Notes: generated from the sequence alone by a model not told the origin. 60,274 nucleotides of DNA from an uncultured Eubacterium sp. (GCA_937966095.1 CALCKF010000032.1:1-60274), one strand, 5' to 3'. Counted from the stretch's first letter, positions 17,099 through 26,779 are shown. Numbers and translations: made by a program.

Positions 17099-17773
17099 AT
17101 GGACAGTTGTTTCAGGATCGCCATAGACGGACCCAGCGGCGCAGGGAAAAGCACTATAGCAAAGGCTGTTGCCGGGAAGCTCGGTATCGATTATATAGAT
17201 ACGGGTGCCATGTATAGAGCGATAGGATATAAGATGAGAGAAGAAGGTATACCGGATGACGATCCGGAAAGACTGGAATCAATGCTGGAGGATACGGATA
17301 TAGATTTTGCCGGAGGGAACATAGTCCTTGATGGAGAAGTAGTCAGTGATAAAATAAGGACTTCTGACATATCAAAACGCGCCTCGGTATGTTCAGCACT
17401 GCCTGCAGTAAGGAAAAAACTTGTGGATATCCAGCGTGATATGGGACGGAGGAAGAGCGTCATAATGGATGGGCGTGATATAGGCACCAATGTGCTGAAA
17501 GATGCTGAATACAAGTTTTTTCTGACGGCATCGGCAGAGGAGAGAGCCGACAGGCGTTATAAGGAACTTGTTGAGAAGGGTGAGGAGATATCCTTCGATG
17601 CTGTATTGGATGACATAAAGCAGAGGGATCATAGAGATACTACAAGAAAGCTCAATCCTCTAAGAAAAGCCGAAGATGCTGTTGAGATAGATACTACGGG
17701 ACTTTCTATAGAGGAAGTGATAAATCTTATATTGGAGGAGATACAGAAAAATGGCTACAGTAAGACCTTTTAA
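17099..17773 (+). CDS. cmk: cytidylate kinase
   Basis: 224 residues. P-loop IDGPSGAGKST, then DTGAMYRAIGYKM and IMDGRDIGTNV, the NMP-binding and LID-type segments of bacterial CMP kinase. It makes CDP/dCDP. Its 3' end overlaps the DUF1015 gene by 23 bases. Confidence 0.95.
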   Translation: MDSCFRIAIDGPSGAGKSTIAKAVAGKLGIDYIDTGAMYRAIGYKMREEGIPDDDPERLESMLEDTDIDFAGGNIVLDGEVVSDKIRTSDISKRASVCSALPAVRKKLVDIQRDMGRRKSVIMDGRDIGTNVLKDAEYKFFLTASAEERADRRYKELVEKGEEISFDAVLDDIKQRDHRDTTRKLNPLRKAEDAVEIDTTGLSIEEVINLILEEIQKNGYSKTF

Positions 17774-18995
17774 AGCAATAAGGCCGGCGGAGGAGTATGC
17801 CGCAAAAGTCATATCATTGCCGTATGACGTGATGAACAGGAAAGAAGCTGCTGATATGGCAGAAGGTAATCCTTACAGTTTCCTGCATATATGCAGATCG
17901 GAGATAGACCTCCCTCAGCAGGAGGATCCGTATGATATATCGGTGTACGAAAAGGCACGTGAAAATATAGAAAAGAATCTTAAGACAGGCGTATTCATAA
18001 AGGAAGAAAAACCTGCATTCTATGTATACAGACAAGTCATGGACGGGCGTGTGCAGACAGGTATAGTAGGATGTGTATCTGTAGATGAGTATAATGACAA
18101 CAGGATAAAAAAGCATGAATTCACACGAGTGGAAAAGGAAATGGACAGGATCAGACATTTTGACATATGTGATACGAATACAGAGCCGGTGTTCCTGACA
18201 TACAGGGAAGATAAGAGGATAAGAAAAACAGTTGGTGAGTTTGCCGAAAAAAACAGACCTGTATATGACATGACGACTCCGGACGGCATACGTCATACTT
18301 TGTGGGTGATGGACGATCAGGAGGATATAGATAAGATAGTGTCACTTTTTAAAGATGTTACTGCACTTTATATAGCAGATGGTCATCACAGAAGCGCATC
18401 CGCATGTAAAGTGGGGATGAAAAGGCGTGAGGAAAATCCGGACTATACAGGTCAGGAGGAATTCAATTATTTCATGGCAGCTATTTTCCCCGACAGGGAT
18501 CTCAAGATATTCGATTATAACAGGGTGGTAAGGGATCTCAACGGTCTCAGCAGTGCTGAATTCATTAAAAGGATTGAAACGGCAGGATTCACTGTAGAGG
18601 ATATGGGAGAGAACATGTATTATCCGGAAGGGAAACATATATTTTCGATGTATCTGGAGGGAAAATGGTATAAACTTACGGCGGATGACAGTATAATACC
18701 CGATCACGTCATAGATTCTCTTGATGTAGCCATACTGCAGAATGCCATACTGGATCCGATCCTGGGGATAAAAGATCCTAGGACCGATAAGAGGATCGAT
18801 TTTGTCGGAGGTATAAGAGGACTGGGTGAGCTGAAGAAGAGGGCGGAAAGTGATATGAAAGTGGCTTTTGCCGTATATCCTGTGGATATCTCGGATCTTT
18901 TGTCCGTAGCAGATAATAATATGGTGATGCCTCCTAAATCCACATGGTTCGAACCGAAGCTGGGAAGCGGTCTGTTTCTTCACAGCTTAAAGTAA
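17751..18995 (+). CDS. DUF1015 family protein
   Basis: 414 residues. VRPFKAIRP at the start, VISLPYDVM and YIADGHHRSASA are hallmarks of DUF1015. The ADGHHR motif is reminiscent of nucleotide-dependent kinases of the ParB/SerK group, but the function of this family is not established. It overlaps cmk, so it is translated from the same transcript. A terminator hairpin that also contains the next gene's ribosome binding site follows. Confidence 0.85.
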   Translation: MATVRPFKAIRPAEEYAAKVISLPYDVMNRKEAADMAEGNPYSFLHICRSEIDLPQQEDPYDISVYEKARENIEKNLKTGVFIKEEKPAFYVYRQVMDGRVQTGIVGCVSVDEYNDNRIKKHEFTRVEKEMDRIRHFDICDTNTEPVFLTYREDKRIRKTVGEFAEKNRPVYDMTTPDGIRHTLWVMDDQEDIDKIVSLFKDVTALYIADGHHRSASACKVGMKRREENPDYTGQEEFNYFMAAIFPDRDLKIFDYNRVVRDLNGLSSAEFIKRIETAGFTVEDMGENMYYPEGKHIFSMYLEGKWYKLTADDSIIPDHVIDSLDVAILQNAILDPILGIKDPRTDKRIDFVGGIRGLGELKKRAESDMKVAFAVYPVDISDLLSVADNNMVMPPKSTWFEPKLGSGLFLHSLK

Positions 18996-19004
18996 CAAAT
19001 ACCG

Positions 19005-19052
19005 TATAATGGCTCCTTTGCATGGGAAAAATACTTGCAGAGGAGTTTTTTT
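19005..19052 (+). terminator. terminator whose 3' arm is the ribosome binding site of the next gene; TATAAT upstream
   Basis: CTCCTTTGCA (19013-19022) pairs with TGCAGAGGAG (19036-19045), one G-T pair, and seven T residues run directly into the ATG at 19053. The 3' arm holds AGAGGAG, the ribosome binding site of the PBP gene. TATAAT (19005-19010) just before the hairpin may be a -10 box, but no good -35 is visible at 17 bases. Read-through transcripts from cmk-DUF1015 would be terminated or have the site paired. Confidence 0.6.
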
Positions 19053-20681
19053 ATGGAGAATATGTCAAAGAGACTTAAAAAGATATTCATAGCAATTGCC
19101 GTGATGATGGCAGCCCTGATATGCAGAATGGCTTATATCCAGATAATAGGTGGAGAAGAACTGGCTGCAGCAACAAGGATCCAGTCGCTCATATCTCTTG
19201 AAGGCAGCAATACAAGAGGTATGATATATGACAGGAATGGAGAAAGACTTGTGGCGGATACAAAGAGATATATCTATATAATGAAGCCTGAGGATGTGGA
19301 TGATGATGCGAAAGAACTGCTCAGAAAGATAGACGCCGGCAGAGTGAACGGCGATGGTCAGGGGTATATAGTATATTCATCAGAGGATTATGACAAGAAT
19401 ACGGGGAAAAAGCTTATAGAAGATCATGGCGCCTATATACTTCAGGCTTCATCAAGATACAGCGATGAACAGACGGCTGCCCATTTCATAGGATATGTGA
19501 ATTCCAAAGATACTTCAGGAGCTGCGGGGCTGGAACTGATGTATGATGATATACTTTCAGGTTATAACAGGCATCTTTATGCAGTTGCAGATGTCAAGGG
19601 AAATATACTGCCCGGAAGAGGACTGATAGTTACGACAGACGGAGAAAAGGATTCATATGTAGATTCAGGTATAAGGACTACTATAGATAAAGAAATGCAG
19701 CAGGCAGTCGAGGATATAATAAATAAGGTGGAAAAAAACTGTGCGGTGGTAGTGCTTGATTGTGACAGCGGAGGAGTCACTGCTATGGCATGTACTCCGG
19801 GTTTTGATCCGAATGATGTGGAAAGCTACATTGACGGCAAGGGAGATGAGCTGATAAATAAAGCTACTCAGGGTGAATATCCTCCCGGATCGATATTTAA
19901 GATCATAGTCGCGGCTGCTGCTCTGGAAAATGGCGTTGACCCGGACCTGGTAATGGAGTGCAGAGGAGGCGTTGCATTGGGAGGACTTGATATATCATGC
20001 AGGACAGGTGGAGACGGAGGTCATGGAGCAATAAGCTTTGAAGATGCATTTGCAAAATCATGCAACAGCTTTTTTATAAAGCTCGGGCAGATGACAGGAG
20101 CCGACAAGATAGCGGAGATGGCGGAAGCTTTCTGTCTTGGCGAAAAGGCGCTTGATGGATATCCACAGGAAAGCAGCGGGCATGTGATGACTGAAAGCGA
20201 GCGTCAGGGTGATGCAATAGGAAATCTTTCGATAGGTCAGGGAGAGATGCTTGTTACTCCTGTACAGGTAGCACGCATGACAAATATAATAGCTGAGGGC
20301 GGTATAGACCGGGGAGTCCATATACTGGTAGAAGATGAGCCCGATGATCATCAGGTGATCTCTGAAAAGACAGCTTTTATAATAGGGAATATGATGGAAA
20401 AGACTGTGATATCAGGGACAGCACAGGGACTTGATCTTGTTGATGACAGCGGAGAGGCTGAAGCGTCCGTAAAAACCGGAACAGCAGAATTTGTACAGGA
20501 TGGCTCAATGGGTACCCATGGCTGGATGACCGGATATACTCCATGCAGAGAGCCTGAATATGTTATAACGGTATTTGTGGAAGGAGGAGCATCGGGATCC
20601 GGTTCAGCGGGGCCTGTGTTCAGAGATATAATACAATATCTTCAGGAATCCGGGAGCTACAGTAAACCTGCTCTTGCATAA
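19053..20681 (+). CDS. class B penicillin-binding protein (transpeptidase)
   Basis: 542 residues. One N-terminal membrane anchor (about residues 9-26), a short dimerisation region (NTRGMIYDRNGERLVAD) and a transpeptidase domain with all three motifs: S280-IF-K283 in YPPGSIFK, S336-C-N338 and K474-T-G476. It cross-links peptidoglycan at the cell surface. It is shorter than vegetative PBP2 or PBP3 and resembles the compact PbpA/FtsI-like proteins of Clostridia. It lies convergent to sigK, so a sporulation role is possible but not shown. Confidence 0.88.
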   Translation: MENMSKRLKKIFIAIAVMMAALICRMAYIQIIGGEELAAATRIQSLISLEGSNTRGMIYDRNGERLVADTKRYIYIMKPEDVDDDAKELLRKIDAGRVNGDGQGYIVYSSEDYDKNTGKKLIEDHGAYILQASSRYSDEQTAAHFIGYVNSKDTSGAAGLELMYDDILSGYNRHLYAVADVKGNILPGRGLIVTTDGEKDSYVDSGIRTTIDKEMQQAVEDIINKVEKNCAVVVLDCDSGGVTAMACTPGFDPNDVESYIDGKGDELINKATQGEYPPGSIFKIIVAAAALENGVDPDLVMECRGGVALGGLDISCRTGGDGGHGAISFEDAFAKSCNSFFIKLGQMTGADKIAEMAEAFCLGEKALDGYPQESSGHVMTESERQGDAIGNLSIGQGEMLVTPVQVARMTNIIAEGGIDRGVHILVEDEPDDHQVISEKTAFIIGNMMEKTVISGTAQGLDLVDDSGEAEASVKTGTAEFVQDGSMGTHGWMTGYTPCREPEYVITVFVEGGASGSGSAGPVFRDIIQYLQESGSYSKPALA

Positions 20682-20686
20682 AAAGT

Positions 20687-21316
20687 TCAACGGTGAAGAA
20701 GAGCACTGCGGAGCTTTTCCAGTGCTTTTTTCTCGATTCTTGAAACATATGAACGGCTGATACCGAGGTGGACAGCGACCTCTCTCTGGGTACGCGGCAC
20801 TGCACCTAAAATACCATAACGATATATTATTACCTTTTTTTCTCTGTCATTCAGAGTACTGTCAAGTACATTTATCATTCTCTGCACTTCCATTTTAAGA
20901 TTTATATCTTCCAGGATTGCGTCAGGTTCAGTACCCAATATGTCGTTAAGGCTTATTTCGTTTCCGTCTTTGTCATTTCCGATGGGAAGATTTATGGAAA
21001 CTTCAGATGCATTTTTTTTTGAGGCTCTTATACTCATAAGGATCTCGTTTTCAATACACTTTGCAGCATAAGTCGCAAGTCTTGTGGATCTGCCGCTCCT
21101 ATAGGTGCTGACAGCCTTTATGAGTCCTATGGTCCCTATTGATATAAAATCATCCATGGTATGAGTATTGGATGTGTATTTTTTGGCTATATGAGCCACA
21201 AGTCTAAGATTTCTTTCTATTAATATATCTTTAGCGTTCTCGTCTCCGTTTTCCCATAATGATATGTAGTATTTTTCCTCTTTATCGGTCAGTGGTTTCG
21301 GAAATGAAACACTCAT
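20687..21316 (-). CDS. sigK: RNA polymerase sporulation sigma factor sigma-K, without pro-sequence
   Basis: 209 residues. SFPKPLTDKEEKYY, NLRLVAHIAKKY, ISIGTIGLIKAVSTY, CIENEILMSIRA and VHLGISRSYVSRIEKKALEKL match late mother-cell sigma-K. The first residues align with the mature N-terminus of the Bacillus subtilis protein. Upstream in frame there is no start codon before a stop (TGA eight codons upstream), so no 20-residue pro-sequence is encoded, as in Clostridioides difficile. The gene is intact, with no skin element inside. It is convergent with the PBP gene. Confidence 0.9.
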   Translation of the reverse strand: MSVSFPKPLTDKEEKYYISLWENGDENAKDILIERNLRLVAHIAKKYTSNTHTMDDFISIGTIGLIKAVSTYRSGRSTRLATYAAKCIENEILMSIRASKKNASEVSINLPIGNDKDGNEISLNDILGTEPDAILEDINLKMEVQRMINVLDSTLNDREKKVIIYRYGILGAVPRTQREVAVHLGISRSYVSRIEKKALEKLRSALLHR

Positions 21317-21454
21317 TATATGTATCCCCCTCTGTTGACTTCAGATATGCTGTAAATATCGTTAAAAAAAACGTCACAGCCAACTTTGGTACTATATGCT
21401 GAAAACAGAGGGGAAGTGCCTGGCCTTGGAAAAAGAGCCTGAACCTATTTTAAG

Positions 21455-21613
21455 CTATCTCTTTTTGAATGACAGGCAGTCTGTGCACTGATCCATAGCA
21501 GGGTTGGCTTCATGAGTTCCAACAGTTATACAGTCCAGTGAACAGTAGTTGGCTTTATCAGCGTGATGCTGGCATGTGTCAACTGTACATTTGATGCTCT
21601 TGTTGATATCCAT
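21455..21613 (-). CDS. DUF1540 cysteine-rich small protein
   Basis: A 52-residue protein too short for many gene finders. It begins MDINKSIKCTVDTCQHH after AGGAGG at 8 bases. Cysteines come as CTVDTC, CSLDC and CTDC, the pattern of DUF1540, a small probably metal-binding family common in spore formers. The function is unknown. It lies upstream of sigK on the same strand with a 138-base gap. Confidence 0.88.
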   Translation of the reverse strand: MDINKSIKCTVDTCQHHADKANYCSLDCITVGTHEANPAMDQCTDCLSFKKR

Positions 21614-21745
21614 ATCGATTACCTCCTGAAAATCATATTACGTTAATTATTATGTCTTATTATCATAAAAATATTTAAAGATAATAAAAGTGCTGATAAA
21701 AATGTAAAAATATGGTAAAATATTTGATAATATTAAAAGGAGAAA

Positions 21746-22432
21746 ATGGGAAAAATGAATATTAGATCATTGCCTAAAGATGAAAAACCAAGAGAAAAGC
21801 TCCTGAGAGAGGGAAAGGAAAAACTGTCTACTACCGAAGTGCTGGCAATAATAATAGGGAGCGGGAGAGAAGGAAAATCTGCGCTTGATCTGGCTGCAGA
21901 GATACTCTCTCTGGATAGTGACGGCATCAGATTCCTTGCGGGCTGCAAGCCTGAAGAACTCTGCCGCATAAAGGGGATAGGAACTGCAAAGTCATGTGAA
22001 ATACTGGCGGCTGTAGAGCTGGGCAAGAGGATATCTTCATCTTCGCCTGTAAAGACAGTTTCTATAGAAAGCTCATCAGATATAGCTGATATATTTATGG
22101 AGAGGATGAGATATTACAAGAAGGAGCATTTCATAAACCTTATGATGGATGTGAAGGGAAGGATAATAGAAGAAACAGAGGTTTCCATAGGAGATCTTTG
22201 TTCCAGTACAACTCATCCAAGGGAAGTTTTCGTAGATGCAGTGAGAAGAAGTGCAGGATCAGTTGTTTTCGTACATAATCATCCCTCTGGTGATCCTACC
22301 CCCAGTCAGGCTGACATAACCACTACGAAGCGTCTGATAGAAGCAGGAGATATACTCGGGATACCTGTACTGGATCACATAATAATAGGGGACGGGCGTT
22401 ATGTAAGTATGCGAGCAGGAGGGATGATGTGA
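21746..22432 (+). CDS. radC: RadC family protein (JAMM/MPN+ domain)
   Basis: 228 residues. An N-terminal helix-hairpin-helix (KPEELCRIKGIGTAKSCEIL) is followed by a JAMM metallo-domain with HNHPSGDPTPSQAD (zinc ligands His, His, Asp). Once thought to be a DNA repair factor, its true role is unsettled. It starts after AAAGGAG and heads a cluster with PBP2 and minD, the order seen at the mre/min locus of other Firmicutes. Confidence 0.92.
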   Translation: MGKMNIRSLPKDEKPREKLLREGKEKLSTTEVLAIIIGSGREGKSALDLAAEILSLDSDGIRFLAGCKPEELCRIKGIGTAKSCEILAAVELGKRISSSSPVKTVSIESSSDIADIFMERMRYYKKEHFINLMMDVKGRIIEETEVSIGDLCSSTTHPREVFVDAVRRSAGSVVFVHNHPSGDPTPSQADITTTKRLIEAGDILGIPVLDHIIIGDGRYVSMRAGGMM

Positions 22433-22455
22433 AATACGGTTGATGGAGGCCTGTG

Positions 22456-24795
22456 TTGAAGAAGGGTAGATCTAAACATTTTCTGATAAGTTTATTTATG
22501 CTGATGCTTGGCGGTATACTGCTGGTGCGTCTTTTTGTACTGACCGTACCGGAGTCATCAAAATGGTCTGAGGCGGCCGAAAGCATGTCGGTAAGAGCTT
22601 TATATGAAACTGCTCCTAGAGGAGATATACTTGACAGGAACGGTAATATTCTTGCTACAAGCCGGCCTGTGTATTCGGTCAATATAAGAAGAGGAAGCGA
22701 AGGTGCCGAAAATGTCATGGATACGGCATCTTCTGTAATGGAACTGCTTGAGGATTCCGGAGAAGATATAAATGTCACATTGAATGAAATAAAAGAAAAA
22801 GTCTATGATACAGGGTATCAGTCATATATGCCGGTAACACTGGCAGAGGATGTTTCTGCAGATACAGCAGACAGAATAGAAAAAAAGGGATATGAAGGGG
22901 TATATATATCAACAAATTATGTCAGATATTATCCTAATGGATCGACAGCTTCTCATATAATAGGATATATGGGAAGGATATCTGAAGAAGAAGGCGATAT
23001 ATATACAGCGGAAGACGGGTACAGGCAGGATTCTTTTGTTGGAAAGGATGGAATAGAAAAAAAATATGAGACAAGTCTAAGGGGAAAAGATGCAGTCAGC
23101 AGGATACAGGTGGATTCACAGGGAAAGATTGCCGGTTCACTGGGAAAAAGCAGTATGACAAAGGGTGATGATATAAGACTTACTATAGATCTCCAGCTGC
23201 AGAAGACAACGGAAGAGGCTCTGCAGCAGGCTGTGGAAAAAGCATCTGAAGGTGGAACGTTTGCCAGCAGCTACGGTGATTATACCATGACATATGCGGA
23301 AAACGCAGCAGTAGGTGCTGCAGTAGCTCTGGATGTTAATACAGGAGAAGTGCTGGCGATGGCAAGCTTCCCGGATTTTGATCCGAATGATTTTGCCGTT
23401 TCTATATCAGAAGAGAAATGGCAGTCCCTGCAGAGAGAAAATGAATATGATCCCCTGAGTCCTTCTCCAATGTACAATATAGCTACGATGACAGCAGTAC
23501 AGCCGGGATCGGTTTTCAAGCCTGTAACTGCGCTTGCTGCAATGAGCTGCGGGCTTGATGAGAATCGATATCTGTATGATGGAGGATATATAGAGCTGGG
23601 GGGAAGGACATATGGATGCTCGCTGTGGAATGACAGCGGAAACACGCATGGATATGTGGATCTGCGGGAAGCATTGGAGGTATCATGTAATTACTATTTC
23701 TATGATATAGCAGCAGGGAAGGATTTTGCATCCGGAAATTCTCTCGGTTATAATAAAAAAATAACAAATGATATAATCATTGAATATGCAGAAATGCTGG
23801 GACTTGGCCGAAAGACAGGTATAGAGATAAATGAAAGCGCGGGTATGATACCATCTGAGAAGGCAAAGACGAGGTCAGTGAAAAACAGTCTGAGAAATTA
23901 TCTGCTTGCGGAATCGGAAACTTACTTTGTTAAGAGCACTTTAAAAAACCGTCAACAGACGCGAAAAAATATAGAAAAAATCGTAAATTGGACAGATAAG
24001 GACTTGACTTTAGAGAAAATTATAGGCAAACTAAATAAAGAGGAATTTGTAAAGAAGAACAAGGTCGAGGAACTGGCTTCTGTATGTAAATACAGTTATT
24101 TCGATCAGGCGGAATGGACTCAGGGAGATACATTCAATATAGCAATAGGTCAGGGAGACAATTCATACACCACACTTCAGATAGCCAATTATATGGTGTC
24201 TCTGGCCAACGGGGGAGAAAACAGCGGAGTCACGCTGATATCGGGGAAAAAAGACCGGGAAAGTAAGCAAAATAACAGATCGTTGAATAGAGAAGATGCA
24301 GCTTTTATAATAGACGCCATGACTTCAGTCACAGATGAAAAGGATGGGTCGCTTTATCGGGCTTTTGCATCTTTTCCGTATTCCGTGGCAGCTAAGACCG
24401 GAACGGCTCAGAGAGCCGGGAAAATAAGTACGGAAGACGAGAGAGAGTATATAAGGAAACATCTGCATCTTATTGCTCCTGATATAACAATGGAGCAGGT
24501 CGAAGCTGAAGCGGAGCGTCTTAAGAAAGAATATCCGGATATATATGAGACCGATTCATCTGCTCTAAGGCGTGCTATCATAAATAAGAGCGGATATGAT
24601 ATAACTGCAGATGATATAGACAGATATAAAGAATCATACGACAGCTTTGCATGGACGGCTGCTCTCGCACCGTCAGATGACCCTCAGATAGCGGTAGCAG
24701 TACTGATAGTCCAGGGCAAGACATCATCAAATGCGGCCCCGGTAGTACGGGAAATAATAGGAAAGTACGGAGAAATTTCAGAATGGGAAAAGTGA
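22456..24795 (+). CDS. mrdA: penicillin-binding protein 2 (MrdA/PBP2-type, elongation)
   Basis: 779 residues. One N-terminal membrane helix, a PBP dimer domain (APRGDILDRNGNILATS) and a transpeptidase domain with PGSVFK, SCN and AKTGTAQ. There is a long insertion between the SCN and KTG motifs, and a charged stretch after KTG, both common in clostridial PBP2. It works with the SEDS polymerase RodA in side-wall synthesis. The likely start is the TTG at 22456, six bases after GGAGG; the GTG at 22453 is the alternative. It overlaps minD by 13 bases. Confidence 0.9.
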   Translation: MKKGRSKHFLISLFMLMLGGILLVRLFVLTVPESSKWSEAAESMSVRALYETAPRGDILDRNGNILATSRPVYSVNIRRGSEGAENVMDTASSVMELLEDSGEDINVTLNEIKEKVYDTGYQSYMPVTLAEDVSADTADRIEKKGYEGVYISTNYVRYYPNGSTASHIIGYMGRISEEEGDIYTAEDGYRQDSFVGKDGIEKKYETSLRGKDAVSRIQVDSQGKIAGSLGKSSMTKGDDIRLTIDLQLQKTTEEALQQAVEKASEGGTFASSYGDYTMTYAENAAVGAAVALDVNTGEVLAMASFPDFDPNDFAVSISEEKWQSLQRENEYDPLSPSPMYNIATMTAVQPGSVFKPVTALAAMSCGLDENRYLYDGGYIELGGRTYGCSLWNDSGNTHGYVDLREALEVSCNYYFYDIAAGKDFASGNSLGYNKKITNDIIIEYAEMLGLGRKTGIEINESAGMIPSEKAKTRSVKNSLRNYLLAESETYFVKSTLKNRQQTRKNIEKIVNWTDKDLTLEKIIGKLNKEEFVKKNKVEELASVCKYSYFDQAEWTQGDTFNIAIGQGDNSYTTLQIANYMVSLANGGENSGVTLISGKKDRESKQNNRSLNREDAAFIIDAMTSVTDEKDGSLYRAFASFPYSVAAKTGTAQRAGKISTEDEREYIRKHLHLIAPDITMEQVEAEAERLKKEYPDIYETDSSALRRAIINKSGYDITADDIDRYKESYDSFAWTAALAPSDDPQIAVAVLIVQGKTSSNAAPVVREIIGKYGEISEWEK

Positions 24796-25502
24796 TTTTA
24801 ATTGCATCAGGTAAAGGCGGTACAGGAAAAACCATGTTTTCGGTCAATATGGGTGCTATGCTGGCCCGTGCGGGGAACCGGGTAATGCTTATAGATATGG
24901 ATATGGGTATGCGGAACATGGATATATATCTGGGCATGGAAAACAAGGTCATCTATAATATAATGGATGTTATGACAGGTATATGCAGGATCAAGAAAGC
25001 CATGCTGAAAGTTGACGGATTCGATACATTGTATTTTATGGCGGCCGCACCGAGGCGTGATGACAGAGATCTTACGCCTCTGCATATGGATGTTCTATGC
25101 AGAAAGCTGAAAAAATATTTTGATTATATCATAATAGACAGCCCTGCAGGGCTTGGTGATCATTTTGATGCGGCCATGGCGCCTGCCGAGAAGGCAGTGA
25201 TAGTGACAGAGCCTGGAGCGGCATCATTGAGAGATGCTGATAATACAGAAAGATATCTCAGGGAGCACGGAGTGACTGATATATGCTTTGTAATAAACAA
25301 GGTGAAGGCAGACCTGATGAGAGAAGGTCTGATGCCTGGTATTGCCAGTATGATGGAAATGCTCAAAAGCCCGGTGGCTGGCATAATACAATACGATGAC
25401 AATATACAGATATCTACTAATATAGGGATCCCGATAGTCTGTAAAACAGGTACATACATAGAACGTAATTTCAGTGAACTTCTGAGAAGGATAACCGGAT
25501 AG
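24783..25502 (+). CDS. minD: MinD/ParA-family ATPase, septum-site determining protein
   Basis: 239 residues. The deviant Walker A SGKGGTGKT (9-17), DMDMGMRNMD (Walker A') and IIIDSPAGLG (Walker B) are those of MinD. The extreme C-terminus NFSELLRRI may be a short membrane-targeting amphipathic helix. MinD recruits the division inhibitor MinC to membranes. minC is not adjacent here, so a MinD-like role in another positioning system cannot be excluded. Confidence 0.85.
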   Translation: MGKVILIASGKGGTGKTMFSVNMGAMLARAGNRVMLIDMDMGMRNMDIYLGMENKVIYNIMDVMTGICRIKKAMLKVDGFDTLYFMAAAPRRDDRDLTPLHMDVLCRKLKKYFDYIIIDSPAGLGDHFDAAMAPAEKAVIVTEPGAASLRDADNTERYLREHGVTDICFVINKVKADLMREGLMPGIASMMEMLKSPVAGIIQYDDNIQISTNIGIPIVCKTGTYIERNFSELLRRITG

Positions 25503-25520
25503 GGTTATCCTTTATATTTT
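25489..25520. terminator. hairpin terminator between convergent minD and rodA
   Basis: GGATAACC (25489-25496) and GGTTATCC (25503-25510) form a perfect 8-bp stem over the minD stop codon, followed by TTTATATTTT. Confidence 0.75.
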
Positions 25521-26609
25521 CTGTCTTGTACTGACACTGAGAAGAAATCCGACACCTGTCATGGCTGAAAGAAGTGAAGATCCGCCGTAGCTCATGAACG
25601 GAAGTGTGATACCGGTCACCGGCATCAGCCCCATAGTCATGGCTATATTTTCAAAGGACTGAAAGAAAAACATGCCGGCAAGCCCTGCGCATATGAGTGT
25701 ACCCTGAAGATCGCGTGCATATTTTGCTGTCTTTAAAGTATGGTACATGAGTATAGAAAACAGTATCAGTATTACGATGCCGCCTATAAATCCGGTTTCT
25801 TCCACTAATGAGGCAAATATGAAATCCGATTCCGGAACCGGAAGAAATCCAAGGTGCCCCTGCGTCCCATTCATATAACCTTTCCCGAAAAAACCTCCTG
25901 AACCTATGGCTATTTTTGAATTCCATACCTGATAATTTCCCGGAAGGTCTAGATCCTCAGGATTAAGGAAGGCGTCTATCCTGTCTTTCTGATACCCGGC
26001 CATAAAAAAATAGAACATCGGTATCATCAGTATAAAAACAAGTGCAAACCTGCCTATCACCTTTAAATCCAGTCCGGAACAGAAAACCATGAATATCCAT
26101 ATCGCACAGAACACACATCCGCTGCCGAAATCCTCCTTTGATACTATGAGGATAAAAGGAAGTCCGTAAACAGCAGCAAGAGCTATGCCCCGGATGCTGG
26201 AAAGAGATTTGTTCGCTCTTGATAAATATGACGACATAAGTACGATAAAGGTAATCTTTACCAGCTCTGATGGCTGAAACGTGATAAATCCGAGATCTAT
26301 CCAGGAACGTGATCCGTTGAAGGTTGTTCCAAGACCCGGTATATAGACTGAAAGAAGAAGTATCATACTTGATATATATATTATTTTTTCCAGGTTTGTA
26401 AAATATCTGTAGCCCATCATTAATATGGCTGAAGCTGAAATCAGTCCAAGGATGAGGGCTACAGACTGTATTAAAACTTCCCTGGAAAGGAAGGTCCCGT
26501 TACCCCGGTTCAGGCTTGCAACCGCGGCAATGCCTGAAAGCGAAAGAATGACAGAAGACAACAGTATATAGTGGTTGCTCTTTTTTAAAAGATGATAGAA
26601 TTTCTGCAT
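25512..26609 (-). CDS. rodA: SEDS family peptidoglycan polymerase RodA
   Basis: 365 residues, about ten membrane helices. Conserved SEDS segments are NGSRSWIDLGFITFQPSELVK, GHLGFLPVPESDFIFASLVEE with the catalytic-loop Asp and Glu region, and LPFMSYGGSSLL. It polymerises glycan strands with PBP2. In related genomes rodA usually follows minD on the same strand; here it is convergent. It is divergent from rny. Confidence 0.92.
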   Translation of the reverse strand: MQKFYHLLKKSNHYILLSSVILSLSGIAAVASLNRGNGTFLSREVLIQSVALILGLISASAILMMGYRYFTNLEKIIYISSMILLLSVYIPGLGTTFNGSRSWIDLGFITFQPSELVKITFIVLMSSYLSRANKSLSSIRGIALAAVYGLPFILIVSKEDFGSGCVFCAIWIFMVFCSGLDLKVIGRFALVFILMIPMFYFFMAGYQKDRIDAFLNPEDLDLPGNYQVWNSKIAIGSGGFFGKGYMNGTQGHLGFLPVPESDFIFASLVEETGFIGGIVILILFSILMYHTLKTAKYARDLQGTLICAGLAGMFFFQSFENIAMTMGLMPVTGITLPFMSYGGSSLLSAMTGVGFLLSVSTRQKI

Positions 26610-26630
26610 CGCTGCCTCCGTATCATTATC

Positions 26631-26659
26631 TTGACTAGTTAGCCAAAAAAGTCTATAAT
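26631..26659 (+). promoter_or_regulatory. promoter of rny
   Basis: TTGACT (26631-26636), 17-base spacer, TATAAT (26654-26659), giving a leader of about 110 bases before rny. Confidence 0.75.
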
Positions 26660-26779
26660 ATTATTGTGTGCTTTTAATTAATTATTATTACTTATACATA
26701 TGTAATAATTTGATATTTACAAGTAACTTTAGTTTGATCATAAACTTGAAAACTGAAAATTTAAGAAAGGAGGGCGATC

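Noticed and set aside
20687..21613. Skin-like element or recombinase near sigK
   Set aside because: The sigK frame is uninterrupted, and only a DUF1540 peptide lies upstream; no recombinase is present.
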